Of a stretch of 64,000 nucleotides of DNA, positions 1-8,350 are shown piece after piece. The notes beneath the pieces were generated by a model. That model ran no database searches, was not told the origin of the DNA, and saw nothing but the letters and a program-made list of their open reading frames with translations. The DNA is from Anaerolineae bacterium (GTDB lineage: Bacteria > Chloroflexota > Anaerolineae > Aggregatilineales > Aggregatilineaceae): positions 215,471-279,470 of the forward strand of contig JAHDWP010000001.1 in the NCBI GenBank assembly GCA_023382715.1. Reading direction: 5' to 3'. A program made the position numbers and the translations under genes. Position 1 is the first letter of the stretch. Each line of letters opens with the position of its first letter.

Positions 1-1
1 A

Positions 2-175
2 TACACGGAAATCTGGGTGAAGTTCGTGGTCGCGGGGCGCGGCGTGGACGCGAAAGCGGTCGAGCGCGCGATTGAACTGTCGCGCGATAAGTACTGTGGG
101 GCGGCGGCCACACTGCGCCACACCGCCCAGATTCACTACGATTATGTGATCCGGGAGGCAGACGAGGCTTCATGA
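2..175 (+). CDS. OsmC/Ohr-family protein, C-terminal fragment
   Basis: This is the 3' end of a gene that begins before the window. The last 57 codons read ...ELSRDKYCGAAATLR... and end at a TGA. The run 'DKYC' with a downstream aromatic/valine strand is typical of the second redox-active cysteine region of OsmC-like proteins, which reduce organic hydroperoxides with a pair of cysteines. Only the resolving-cysteine half can be seen, so the subfamily (OsmC, Ohr or YhfA-like) cannot be set. The stop overlaps the start of the next gene by an ATGA, so the two are probably translated from one message. Confidence 0.72.
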   Translation, partial: YTEIWVKFVVAGRGVDAKAVERAIELSRDKYCGAAATLRHTAQIHYDYVIREADEAS

Positions 176-774
176 AGCGCGACGATGCCTGGCAGCTCGT
201 GACGGACTGGACGGCTTCGGAGAGCCTGCGGCACCACATGCTGGCCGTCGAAGCCGCCATGCGCGCCTACGCCCGCCGTTTTGGCGAGGACGAGGACTTG
301 TGGGGCGTGGTGGGGCTGCTGCACGACTTCGATTACGAGCGCCACCCCGACATGACCGCCGCCGATGGGCACCCCTTCACCGGGATGCGAGTCCTGCGCG
401 AGCAGGGGGTGGACGAGGCGATCATCCGCGCCATCGCCGCGCACGCTTCTGAACGGACGGGCGTCCAGCCGGAAAGCGCGCTGGAGAAAACGCTGGTCGC
501 AGTGGACGAGCTGACCGGCTTCCTGACGGCTGTGGCTCTTGTGCGGCCCACGAGGGACATCCGCGAGGTCACGCAAGTCAGCTCGGTGCGCAAGAAGTGG
601 AAGGATCGCAGCTTTGCCGCCGCCGTGCATCGCGAAGAGATCGCTGACGCCGCGCAGGCGCTCGGCGTTGACCTGTGGGCGGAGCATGTGCCCCTGGTGC
701 TGGAGGCAATGCAGGGAATCGCGGCGGAGCTGGGCCTCGACGGGCGCGCGGCAGGCCCCCAGAACGCGCCATAA
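172..774 (+). CDS. HD-domain metal-dependent phosphohydrolase
   Basis: A 200-residue protein with the core of an HD fold. A histidine pair lies at residues 21-22 (LRHHM), the HD doublet is in GLLHDFDYE at about 51-52, and further histidines (HPFTG near 67, AAHAS near 91) sit where the family places metal ligands. Stand-alone HD proteins of this size hydrolyse nucleotides or related phosphoesters; the substrate cannot be read from the sequence. The start ATG overlaps the stop of the OsmC-like gene upstream (ATGA), which indicates translational coupling. The last 15 residues look unstructured. About 160 bases downstream there is a separate promoter for secD, so this gene probably ends its own transcript. 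Confidence 0.8.
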   Translation: MKRDDAWQLVTDWTASESLRHHMLAVEAAMRAYARRFGEDEDLWGVVGLLHDFDYERHPDMTAADGHPFTGMRVLREQGVDEAIIRAIAAHASERTGVQPESALEKTLVAVDELTGFLTAVALVRPTRDIREVTQVSSVRKKWKDRSFAAAVHREEIADAAQALGVDLWAEHVPLVLEAMQGIAAELGLDGRAAGPQNAP

Positions 775-853
775 GCGTTGCCCCTTTCTCCACAAGCAGG
801 ACAAGGGGAGCAGTCCGCCTTGTCGGGCTGGCGACTCCCACCGATGAACTGCC

Positions 854-887
854 CCCGTAGGGGCGTATAGCCCTACGCCCCTGCGGG
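854..887. repeat. 14-bp stem hairpin upstream of the secD promoter
   Basis: CCCGTAGGGGCGTA (854-867) can pair with TACGCCCCTGCGGG (874-887) across a six-base loop, with one G-T wobble. There is no T-run after it on either strand, so it is not a classic terminator. It could be a REP-like element or could protect the 3' end of the OsmC-HD transcript. Confidence 0.6.
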
Positions 888-937
888 CGAACTGACGCGC
901 GGCGTATTTTGACGCAATTGCCCCGCTCAAATCGCAC

Positions 938-966
938 TTGCCAAGCGCCACTGCCCTCGTTATCAT
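938..966 (+). promoter_or_regulatory. Sigma-70 type promoter for secDF
   Basis: TTGCCA (938-943), a 17-base spacer, then TATCAT (961-966). It lies about 97 bases before the secD start codon, and no other gene intervenes. The spacing is ideal and four of six bases match in the -35 box and five of six in the -10 box. Confidence 0.62.
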
Positions 967-1062
967 CACCGGGTTTGGGATCAGTATCCTGGCCCGGTAC
1001 TGGACCGGGCACGCCTGCCGGACGTCCTGTCCGGCGCATCTCCGTCTGAGAGGAACCCCACT

Positions 1063-2517
1063 ATGCGAGCGTATCGCCTCTGGATCGTTGTCATCCTGGC
1101 GGTCGCCGTGCTCTCTGCCTGGATGAGCCTGAGCGACCCGCACATTAACTTCCTGGGCATCAATCGAAAGGTGCACGTCGTGCAGGGCCTCGATCTGCAA
1201 GGCGGCTCGCGCGTGCTGCTCCAGGTGTCGCCGGGCACCAAGTATGACGACGACACGGTTGTGCAGGCGGTTAAGAACGTTGAGCGGCGCGTCAATGGGC
1301 TGGGCGTGACCGAGGCCGTCGTGCAGCGCCAGGGCGAAGACCGGATCATCGTGGAGCTGCCCGGCGTGCGTGAGCAGGCTGTGGCATTCGATTCGATCAA
1401 GTCCACCGGCCTGCTGGAGTTCGTGGATTTCTCGGCGGTGACGGCGGACTTGCCCGAAGGCGCGTGTATCCTGACCACCGAACAGGTCACTCTGGCTGAG
1501 GCACGCTTGCCAGAGGGGGCGACGCCACCGGCGTATACAGACTATACGTGCAGCAGCGAGGACATACTGAATCCCACCGAAGAGCCGGCGCTGCTGCAAA
1601 ACGGGCAGCCCTACCGGACGATCATGACCGGCGCAGGCCTGGCCGATGCCGCGGCAACCACGCAGGGCACGATTGGCACGCAGTGGATGGTCAACTTCGT
1701 GCTGCGCGAGGGCGGCGACCGGGTGAAGGACTTCGAGACCTACGTCGCCAACAACCCGAATCGCTCGATGGCTATCGTGCTGGACGGGCGCCTGCTGTCG
1801 TACCCCACCATCCAGGCCGGGCTTTCGGATGCGGCGCGGGCGGGGACGATGGACGGCGGCATCATCACGGGGGCATTCACACGCGACGAGGCGCGAATCC
1901 TCGCCGCGCAGTTGAAGTACGGCGCGCTGCCAGTTCCGCTGGACATCATCGCCTTCGACACGATTGGCCCCTCGCTGGGCGAGATCTCGGTGGAGCGGTC
2001 CATCCGGGCGGGCATCATCGGCGTGATCACCGTGCTGGTCTTCATGCTGGTCTACTACCGGGTGCCGGGCATCGCGGCGGACCTGGCGCTGCTGTTGTTC
2101 ATCGCCATCAACTTCGCGCTCTACAAGTTCATCCCGGTCACTCTCAGCCTGCCGGCCATTGCTGGCTTCCTGATCTCGATTGGCACGGCGGTGGATGGCA
2201 ACATCCTCATCTTCGAGCGCATGAAAGAAGAGCTGCGCAAGGGGCGTCCGGCGGATCGGGCGATCGAGGCGGGATTCGAGCGGGCGTGGACTTCCATCCG
2301 CGACTCGAATATCTCGACGATCATCATCACGATCATCCTGTACTTCTTCGGCAACGCCTTCGGCGCCAGCTCGGTGCAGGGCTTTGCGATCACGTTGGGG
2401 ATGGGCCTGGTGATCAACCTGTTCACGGCGGTGATTGCCACGCGGACCTTTCTGCATACTATTGTGCTGGTGGCCGGCGATCAACTGCGCGCCCGCCCCA
2501 GGCTGCTCGGCGTGTAG
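1063..2517 (+). CDS. secD: Protein translocase subunit SecD
   Basis: SecD pairs with SecF at the SecYEG channel and uses the proton-motive force to finish export of proteins across the cytoplasmic membrane. The 484-residue product has an N-terminal membrane segment (about 5-23), the family motif LDLQGGSRV at 43-51, a large extracytoplasmic P1 region, and a five-segment C-terminal membrane bundle starting near residue 310. The loop TAVDGNILIFER near 375-390 carries the conserved aspartate of transmembrane helix 4. secF follows 21 bases downstream with its own ribosome site (AGGGAG), so the two form an operon. The P1 domain is shorter than in E. coli SecD (615 residues), as is usual outside proteobacteria. 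Confidence 0.97.
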   Translation: MRAYRLWIVVILAVAVLSAWMSLSDPHINFLGINRKVHVVQGLDLQGGSRVLLQVSPGTKYDDDTVVQAVKNVERRVNGLGVTEAVVQRQGEDRIIVELPGVREQAVAFDSIKSTGLLEFVDFSAVTADLPEGACILTTEQVTLAEARLPEGATPPAYTDYTCSSEDILNPTEEPALLQNGQPYRTIMTGAGLADAAATTQGTIGTQWMVNFVLREGGDRVKDFETYVANNPNRSMAIVLDGRLLSYPTIQAGLSDAARAGTMDGGIITGAFTRDEARILAAQLKYGALPVPLDIIAFDTIGPSLGEISVERSIRAGIIGVITVLVFMLVYYRVPGIAADLALLLFIAINFALYKFIPVTLSLPAIAGFLISIGTAVDGNILIFERMKEELRKGRPADRAIEAGFERAWTSIRDSNISTIIITIILYFFGNAFGASSVQGFAITLGMGLVINLFTAVIATRTFLHTIVLVAGDQLRARPRLLGV

Positions 2518-2538
2518 GCGCACCAAAGGGAGATACGC

Positions 2539-3564
2539 ATGTTTAACTTCGCAGAGCGACGTCACCTGTTCTTCCTGATCTCGGCGCTGATCATCATTCC
2601 GGGCGTGATCGCCATGGTGATCTCCATGCTGGAAAATGGCAGCCCCGTACGCCTGAGCATTGACTTCACCGGCGGTACGCTGATGGAGCTTTCGCTGGTG
2701 GACAACGTCAGCGAGCAGACGGTGCGCGACACGCTGGCAGACTTTGGGCTTTCGGATTACATCGTGCAGCGGCTCGATCCGATCTCCGCAGATTCCATCG
2801 TGGGCGCTCATGACGAAGCGGGCAGCCGCTGGCAGCTTCGCTTCGAGGAGACGGAGCGCATTGATGAACTCAAAGCGTTCATGCGTGATCCATCGCGGCT
2901 GGGCGAATTCTGGTCTCCTGAGTCTGTCGAAAATGACCCAACCCGTGAAGCGGCGCTGACGACGAGCAGCGTCTCGGCGACGGTGGGCAAGGAAGTGACA
3001 CGGGCGGCGTTTCTGGCGACGCTGGCCGTGGCGGTCATCGTGCTGGGCTTCATCGTCCTGGCGTTCCGCCGCGTCCCGCACTCGTTCCGCTATGGGGCGT
3101 GCGCCATCGTCAAGATGTTCCACGACATCCTGGTCATCATGGGCCTGATGTCCATCCTGGGGCTGCTCTTTGGCTGGGAAGCCGATGCGCTGTTCCTGAC
3201 CGCCGTGCTGACGGTGGTCGGCTACTCGGTGCAGGATGTGATCGTCGTCTTCGACCGCATCCGCGAGAACACACCGAAGTATCGCGGCGAGGATTTCGAG
3301 ACGATCGTCAATCGCAGCGTGCTGGAGACAATGCACCGCTCGCTGGCGACGCAGCTCAACGCCATGTTCGTCATGGTGGCCATCCTGCTGTTCGGCGGCG
3401 AGACGATCCGGCACTTCATTTTCATCATGCTGATCGGGCTGATGAGCGGCACGTACTCGTCCATCTTCAACGCCGTGCCGCTGCTGGTGGCGTGGGAGAA
3501 GGGCGAGATACCCTTCGTGAACCGCGAGGCGCGGCGCCGCCGGCATAGTGAGATGTCGGCGTAG
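2539..3564 (+). CDS. secF: Protein translocase subunit SecF
   Basis: A 341-residue partner of SecD. The motif IDFTGGTLMEL lies at 41-51, just after the first membrane helix (about 9-30). The C-terminal half has five membrane segments with the signature GYSVQDVIVVFDRIREN near 228-244, where the family usually has GYSxNDTIVVFDR; the aspartate is kept, while Asn is replaced by Gln. The protein works in the membrane with SecD to pull secreted chains outward. A strong hairpin terminator follows 30 bases after the stop, closing the secDF operon. Confidence 0.97.
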   Translation: MFNFAERRHLFFLISALIIIPGVIAMVISMLENGSPVRLSIDFTGGTLMELSLVDNVSEQTVRDTLADFGLSDYIVQRLDPISADSIVGAHDEAGSRWQLRFEETERIDELKAFMRDPSRLGEFWSPESVENDPTREAALTTSSVSATVGKEVTRAAFLATLAVAVIVLGFIVLAFRRVPHSFRYGACAIVKMFHDILVIMGLMSILGLLFGWEADALFLTAVLTVVGYSVQDVIVVFDRIRENTPKYRGEDFETIVNRSVLETMHRSLATQLNAMFVMVAILLFGGETIRHFIFIMLIGLMSGTYSSIFNAVPLLVAWEKGEIPFVNREARRRRHSEMSA

Positions 3565-3593
3565 TCGATCGCCCGCTGGGTGGAGAAAAGCGC

Positions 3594-3627
3594 GCGAGGA
3601 CGCTGAACAGGCGTCCTCGCTGTGTTT
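3594..3627. terminator. Bidirectional intrinsic terminator between secF and the LLM gene
   Basis: GCGAGGACGC (3594-3603) pairs perfectly with GCGTCCTCGC (3611-3620) around a seven-base loop. On the plus strand it is followed by TGTGTTT; on the minus strand by a CTTTTCT tract. It lies between two convergent genes and can serve both. Confidence 0.85.
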
Positions 3628-3650
3628 GATGAAGCGGGCGGTGCGCGGGG

Positions 3651-4517
3651 TTAGCTGAGCGCCGCTTTGAAGCTGGTCACAGCCGCGATGTGATCGGCGA
3701 CTGTCTCCAGGCCGGCCTTCATGGTGTTGACGCAGACGTGCGTGGCGCCGAGCGCCCGCCAGCCCGCGAGATAGGCATCCCAGGTGGGGCGCGGCTGGCG
3801 CGCCAGGGTGATGCGCACATCAATGCCGAACTGCGCCGGGTCGCGGCCCTCGGCGGCCAGGTATTCGCGCAGCCGCGCGACCAGCGGCGCGCTCTGTTCA
3901 GGATCGAGGCCGGACGGCATCCAACCCGCACCAAAGCGGGCCATGCGCCGCAGGACGGGATCAGCGGCCCCGCCAAACCACAGCGGAATCGGGCGCTGGA
4001 CGGGCAGCGGATTGATGCCCAGGTTGCGGACGGTGTGATAGGCCCCCTCGAACGTCACCAGAGGCTCTGTCCAGAGGGCGCGCAGCAGGGCGAGCTGCTC
4101 GTCCATACGCCTGCCGCGCGTGGCGAAGTCGTAGCCGACGCCGCGCATCTCCGCCTCGTTCCACCCGGCAGCGACTCCCAGGCGCAGCCGCCCGCCGGAG
4201 AGAATGTCCACTTCGGCGGCCTGCTTGGCGACCAGGGGGGTGTTGCGCTGGGGCAGAATGAGGATGCCGGTGGCAAACGTGAGGCGCGTGGTGAGCGCCG
4301 CCAGGTAGCCGAACAGCACCAGCGGCTCGTGGAACTGGTCGCGAAAGGTGTAGGTGAAGTGCCGCCCATCGGGGTAATCCGCCGGGTCGGCGCCCAGCAC
4401 GTGCTCATACGTGAGCAGATAATCGTAGCCCAGGCCCTCGACGGCCTGAACGAAGTCGCGGATGACCAGCGGGTCGCTGCCGATCTCGGTCTGGGGGAAG
4501 ACGACGCCTAGCTTCAT
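3651..4517 (-). CDS. LLM-class (F420-dependent type) oxidoreductase
   Basis: A 288-residue luciferase-like monooxygenase fold protein. The start MKLGVVFPQTEIG, the strand LTFATGILILPQRNTP, the block AAEVDILSGGRLRLGVAAGWNE and the region RPIPLWFGG all match the F420-binding LLM family (the TIGR03619-like group). Such enzymes use deazaflavin F420 or FMN to oxidise or reduce small molecules; the substrate is unknown. An AGGAGAG site lies six bases before the ATG. The gene follows mutL by 33 bases on the same strand and probably shares its transcript, although a functional link is not evident. It ends at the bidirectional terminator shared with secF. Confidence 0.9.
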   Translation of the reverse strand: MKLGVVFPQTEIGSDPLVIRDFVQAVEGLGYDYLLTYEHVLGADPADYPDGRHFTYTFRDQFHEPLVLFGYLAALTTRLTFATGILILPQRNTPLVAKQAAEVDILSGGRLRLGVAAGWNEAEMRGVGYDFATRGRRMDEQLALLRALWTEPLVTFEGAYHTVRNLGINPLPVQRPIPLWFGGAADPVLRRMARFGAGWMPSGLDPEQSAPLVARLREYLAAEGRDPAQFGIDVRITLARQPRPTWDAYLAGWRALGATHVCVNTMKAGLETVADHIAAVTSFKAALS

Positions 4518-4550
4518 CGGTTGCTCTCCTGGCGGGTTGATCGCAGGCGC

Positions 4551-6398
4551 TCAGGTGCGTCCGAACAGACGGGTCAGCTCGCCGGCGCTGATGTGCAGCA
4601 TGGTGGGGCGTCCGTGCGGGCAGGTGTGCGGCGACTCGCAGCGCTCCAATTGCCCGATGAGGGCCTGCATTTCGGCGAAGCTGAGCAGTTGGCCTGCTTT
4701 CACTGCCGCCGCCTTGCACACGCGGCGGACAAGGCGCGCTTCCAGTTCGGCTGCGCCGGGCGGCGCGCCAGATTCCAGGTCTTCGACCAGGCCGCGCAGC
4801 ACTTCGGCAGGGTCGTGCCCGGCGAGCAGAGCGGGCACGGCGCGCACGCGGAAGGTGCTCGTGCCGAAGGGTTCCAGGGCGAAGCCGAGAGCCTCCAGCG
4901 CAGCGAGATTCTCCTCGACGAGCGAGGCCGCCGCCCCCGACAGCTCGACGGTGGTTGCCGGCAAAGCCTGTTGGGCGACGGGCTGCATGGCGGCCTGGCG
5001 AGCCATAAACTCCTCGTACAGGATGCGCTCGTGGGCGGCGTGCTGGTCAACCAGGTACAGCCCTGCCGGGCCTTCGGCGACGATGTAAGCGGCGCCCACC
5101 TGCCCGACAACGCGCAGGATGGGCAGCGTGCGCGGGCGTTGCGGCCCCTGCGGCCCGGCGGGAATGGCGGTGGGGTCGGCGGGGGCGTCGTGCCGGGCGA
5201 CCGGCGCAGAATCCGCCGGCAGCGCGTGGCGGGCGTGACGGCCCGCGTCGAAGGCGCGCAATTCCAGGCGAAGCTGTTCTTCTCCTGGTAGCAGGGGGCG
5301 GCTCGCTGACTTGTCGGGAGCATTGCCGTGCTCGGCGGCAGACCAGCCGGAGTCGCGGGCGGAAGCGAACATGCCATCCACTGGCGGCACAGGAGCCTGG
5401 CCGACCACTGCCTGGCGGACGGCACGCTGCACTGCCGAGAACACAGCATCGGGCGCGCGGAAGCGCACTTCCGCCTTGGTGGGATGCACGTTCACGTCCA
5501 CTTCTTCGGGCGGCAGCGCGATCAGCAGGACGGCCAGGGGATAGCGCCCCTGGGGGATGAGCGTATGATAGGCCTGGATGACAGCGTAGGACAGGCTTTG
5601 ATCGGCAATGGCGCGCCCGTTGACGAAGAGCACGATATGGCCCCGGTTGGCGCGGTTGAGCGCGGGCGCAGAGACGAAGCCATAGACTTCGATGGGCGGC
5701 AGGTCGGGGCGCGCGGGGGGCAGTGGGCTGACTTCGAGCATGTCGCGGAAGCTGTCCAGCCCAAACGCCTCGACCAGCACATCGGCCAGGTCGCCGCTGC
5801 CCGTGCTGTGGAACTGCTCGCGCCCTTCCTGGATCAGTTGGAAGCGGATGTGCGGGTAGGCCAGCGCGTAACGGGTGACCAGTTGGGTGATATGGCGACG
5901 CTCGGTGCTCTCCGACTTGAGGAACTTGAGGCGGGCGGGCGTGTTGTAGAACAGGTTCTCGACCTCGACGACCGTGCCGATCGGAGCGCCTGCGGGGCGC
6001 TCGGCGCGCAGCTCGCCGCCCTCGACGAGCACTTCGGTGCCGACCTGCTCCTCGTGATAGCGCGTGATCAGCCGCGTACGGCTGACGGCGGCGATGCTGG
6101 CCACGGCCTCTCCGCGAAAGCCCAGCGTGGTGATGGCGCTGAGGTCGTCCACCGTGCGCAGCTTGCTGGTTGAGTGGCGGGCGAAGGCGAGCGCAGCCTC
6201 GTGCGAGGGGATGCCGACGCCGTCATCGCTGACGCGGATGAGGCGCTGCCCGCCGCGCTCGATCTCGATGACGATGGAAGCTGCGCCCGCGTCAATGGCG
6301 TTTTCCAGCAGCTCCTTGACGACCGAGGCCGGGCGCTCCACCACCTCACCGGCGGCGATCTGCGCGGCGACTACGTCCGATAAGACCTGGATAGGCAT
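4551..6398 (-). CDS. mutL: DNA mismatch repair endonuclease MutL
   Basis: A 615-residue MutL. The N-terminal GHKL ATPase has ERPASVVKELLENAIDAGA near 22-40, DDGVGIPSHEA and TLGFRGEA, then NLFYNTPARLKFLKS. A Pro/Arg-rich linker spans roughly 340-430. The C-terminal domain carries the metal-endonuclease motif DQHAAHERILYEE starting at residue 451, the CKAAAVKAGQ helix and the zinc-site motif CPHGRP. So this is the nicking type of MutL found in bacteria without MutH. It acts after MutS recognises a mismatch. No mutS is in the window. It is the first gene of a two-gene minus-strand unit with the LLM oxidoreductase; I see no convincing promoter for it. Confidence 0.97.
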   Translation of the reverse strand: MPIQVLSDVVAAQIAAGEVVERPASVVKELLENAIDAGAASIVIEIERGGQRLIRVSDDGVGIPSHEAALAFARHSTSKLRTVDDLSAITTLGFRGEAVASIAAVSRTRLITRYHEEQVGTEVLVEGGELRAERPAGAPIGTVVEVENLFYNTPARLKFLKSESTERRHITQLVTRYALAYPHIRFQLIQEGREQFHSTGSGDLADVLVEAFGLDSFRDMLEVSPLPPARPDLPPIEVYGFVSAPALNRANRGHIVLFVNGRAIADQSLSYAVIQAYHTLIPQGRYPLAVLLIALPPEEVDVNVHPTKAEVRFRAPDAVFSAVQRAVRQAVVGQAPVPPVDGMFASARDSGWSAAEHGNAPDKSASRPLLPGEEQLRLELRAFDAGRHARHALPADSAPVARHDAPADPTAIPAGPQGPQRPRTLPILRVVGQVGAAYIVAEGPAGLYLVDQHAAHERILYEEFMARQAAMQPVAQQALPATTVELSGAAASLVEENLAALEALGFALEPFGTSTFRVRAVPALLAGHDPAEVLRGLVEDLESGAPPGAAELEARLVRRVCKAAAVKAGQLLSFAEMQALIGQLERCESPHTCPHGRPTMLHISAGELTRLFGRT

Positions 6399-6542
6399 GG
6401 GGTGCGCGTGCGCTCCTGGGCTGCCCGGCGAAATGACCCGTGATGAGGGGGGATTATATCACCGGGGGAAGGGCCGAACAACGCGCGCGCTTGGAGGAGG
6501 TGCGTGCAAAGATTGTCAGCGACTCGTTTGACACGGAGACAT

Positions 6543-6687
6543 TGACCTCACCCCCCGCCTCGCTGCGCTCGGCTTGCCCCCTCTCCATCTGCGTGGAGAG
6601 GGGGCGGTGAGGCGCGTCAGCGCCGAGCGGGGGTGAGGTAAATCAGGGCGCAGCAGAGCAGCGCCCCTAGCGCCTGACGGGTTTTGC
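6543..6687. repeat. Palindromic intergenic repeat, family A, copy 1 (full length)
   Basis: Two halves that are imperfect inverted copies (ACCTCACCCCC... and ...GGGGGTGAGGT) flank a perfect 11-bp stem, GCCCCCTCTCC (6576-6586) with GGAGAGGGGGC (6595-6605). The right part, 6604-6687, recurs at 17789-17872 with the same length and, by my count, seven mismatches in 84 bases. It also holds a small inner hairpin, GGGCGC/GCGCCC. It lies 24 bases before the -35 box of the tRNA-Thr promoter. No open frame is present, so it resembles a MITE or REP-type element. With its flanks it fills the 355-base gap between mutL and the tRNA. Confidence 0.78.
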
Positions 6688-6710
6688 GCGCGCGCTACAG
6701 CGAATTGCTC

Positions 6711-6739
6711 TTGTCAGTGGGGGCAGGGGCTGCTATAAT
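6711..6739 (+). promoter_or_regulatory. Strong sigma-70 promoter for tRNA-Thr (and udk)
   Basis: TTGTCA (6711-6716), 17 bases, TGC then TATAAT (6734-6739), an extended -10. The tRNA begins 15 bases after the -10 box. Confidence 0.85.
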
Positions 6740-6753
6740 GCCCCTTAGTCGTC

Positions 6754-6826
6754 GCCACCCTAGCTCAATCGGCAGAGCAAACGCTTCGTAAGCGTTAGGT
6801 TAAGGGTTCAACTCCCTTGGGTGGCT
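6754..6826 (+). tRNA. tRNA-Thr (anticodon CGT)
   Basis: The cloverleaf is complete: acceptor GCCACCC with GGGTGGC, D stem GCTC/GAGC, anticodon stem AACGC/GCGTT with loop TTCGTAA (anticodon CGT, reading ACG), T stem AAGGG/CCCTT with loop TTCAACT, and discriminator T. CCA is not encoded; the next bases are CTG. It lies directly under an extended -10 promoter and 70 bases before udk. Confidence 0.95.
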
Positions 6827-6896
6827 CTGTGCATGAGTGCCCCAGTGCGAAAACTGCGGGCATTTCTTTTAGCTGTCCGAGGTCGGGGAGGCTCCC

Positions 6897-7565
6897 ATGG
6901 CCGGGACGCAAGGCCCCATCAATCCGGTTACTATTGGCGTGGCGGGCGGGACGGGAGCGGGCAAGACCACCGTCTCGCGGGCCATCCTGGACCGCGCGGG
7001 CACTGAAAACATCGCCTATCTCGAGCACGACGCCTACTACAAAGACCTCCGCGACATTCCCTTTGCCGACAGCCAGGCGATCAACTTCGATCACCCCGAT
7101 ACGCTGGAGACCGCGTTACTCATCCAGCACATCTTGCAGTTGAAGCGGGGAGAGCCAGCCGCCGTCCCCAGGTACGACTTCACGACCAATCGCCGCCTGA
7201 GCGAGGTCACGGTGGTTTATCCCCAACCGATCATCCTGGTGGAAGGGATTCTGATCTTCGCCGAGCCGGAATTGCGCAAGCTGTTCGATGTGCGTATCTT
7301 CGTAGATACGGACCCGGACATCCGCTTCATCCGCCGGCTGAAGCGCGACCTGGCGGAGCGCGGGCGCACGGTCGAGTCGGTCATTGAGCAGTATCTGGGC
7401 AGCGTGCGCCCGATGCACCTGGATTTTGTCGAGCCGAGCAAGCGCTATGCGGACGTGATCATTCCCGAAGGGGGCCTGAATCTGGTGGCGATTGACATGG
7501 TGGCCGCGCGTATTCGCAGCATGCTTGACAGCCCGTCATTGCGTTCCAGCCTGCTGCGCCGGTGA
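6897..7565 (+). CDS. udk: Uridine kinase
   Basis: A 222-residue P-loop kinase that phosphorylates uridine and cytidine in pyrimidine salvage. The Walker A motif GGTGAGKTT is at 17-25. EHDAYYKD at about 44-51 and the block YDFTTNRR, the lid element RFIRRLKRDLAERGR and the segment VEPSKRYADVIIPEGG are all typical of uridine kinases. The length fits the family (about 210). GGGGAGG sits five bases before the ATG. The only promoter in sight is the strong one of tRNA-Thr upstream, so the message may begin as tRNA read-through. A VTT membrane protein follows on the same strand. Confidence 0.95.
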   Translation: MAGTQGPINPVTIGVAGGTGAGKTTVSRAILDRAGTENIAYLEHDAYYKDLRDIPFADSQAINFDHPDTLETALLIQHILQLKRGEPAAVPRYDFTTNRRLSEVTVVYPQPIILVEGILIFAEPELRKLFDVRIFVDTDPDIRFIRRLKRDLAERGRTVESVIEQYLGSVRPMHLDFVEPSKRYADVIIPEGGLNLVAIDMVAARIRSMLDSPSLRSSLLRR

Positions 7566-7640
7566 ACCGCCATGCCGGTTCGAGAGCATATTACCCACCG
7601 CGAGCGACAGTCACTTGCCCAGGGCCGTGAGAAGGACTCC

Positions 7641-8210
7641 ATGAAACCAGCGCAGCCCTACCGACCATCGAAGCTATCATGGGTGTTACGCGGAGCCGGA
7701 CTCGCGGGCATCATCCTGTTCACTATCGCCGTGGCCACACATCGCGACCGTTTGCAGGAGTTCTCCACGCTCGGTTATGCGGGCGCATTCCTGGCTATGC
7801 TGGCCAGCAATGCCACGCTCGTGCTGCCTGCGCCGGGGCTGATCATCGTGTTTGTGCTGGGCAGCACGCTCAACCCCGTGCTGGTGGGCGCGGCGGCGGC
7901 GCTGGGCGCTGCGCTGGGGGAGATGACCGGTTACTTCACCGGCTATGCAGGGCTGGCGCTGGTGGATGAGTCCGGCGTGGCGCTCCGTATCCGGGGCTGG
8001 ATGAATCGCAATGGTCCGCTGACGATCTTCGCCCTGAGCGCGATTCCCAACCCGTTCTTCGATCTGGCAGGGTTGATGGCCGGGGCAGGGCGGATGCCCG
8101 TCTGGAAGTTCCTGAGCGTGGCATTCCTGGGCAAGACTCTCCAGGCGACCTGCATTGCCCTGGCTGGGGCATTGTCGCTGGGGTGGGTGGAGCAGCTGCT
8201 TACCCACTGA
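7641..8210 (+). CDS. VTT/DedA-like integral membrane protein
   Basis: I chose the ATG at 7641 because GAGAAGGA lies just before it; an upstream in-frame ATG at 7572 would add 23 polar residues. The 189-residue product is very hydrophobic, with four or five membrane spans. The segment ASNATLVLPAPGLI, the glycine/alanine-rich re-entrant stretch ALGAALGEMTGYFTGY, and the LSAIPNPFFDLAGLMAGAGR block resemble the VTT (SNARE-associated, DedA) fold, a group of lipid-scrambling or flipping proteins. The short form here is close to the YqaA branch. Exact substrate is unknown. It follows udk by 75 bases and probably shares its message; no terminator is obvious between them. Confidence 0.82.
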   Translation: MKPAQPYRPSKLSWVLRGAGLAGIILFTIAVATHRDRLQEFSTLGYAGAFLAMLASNATLVLPAPGLIIVFVLGSTLNPVLVGAAAALGAALGEMTGYFTGYAGLALVDESGVALRIRGWMNRNGPLTIFALSAIPNPFFDLAGLMAGAGRMPVWKFLSVAFLGKTLQATCIALAGALSLGWVEQLLTH

Positions 8211-8315
8211 CTCGCCGGATGGGGCGGGGCCAGGCGCTTCTAGGGGGATGCCCGCAGCGCCGCTGCACATAGCAGATTCAGCACAGCTCAGGGCGTGCCG
8301 CGCGGGAACTCACCG

Positions 8316-8344
8316 TTGACGCTGGCGAGGGTGGGAGCTATACT
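8316..8344 (+). promoter_or_regulatory. Promoter of the T-box leader
   Basis: TTGACG (8316-8321), a 17-base spacer, TATACT (8339-8344). It is one of the best promoters in the window and lies just before the T-box stem I, predicting a start near 8351. Confidence 0.82.
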
Positions 8345-8350
8345 GGCTTC

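Noticed and set aside
142-3546. A 1134-codon open frame on the minus strand opposite secD and secF
   Set aside because: It runs antisense through two certain genes, is rich in His, Arg, Gln and Asp as expected from the complement of GC-rich codons, and has no domain. It is a shadow.
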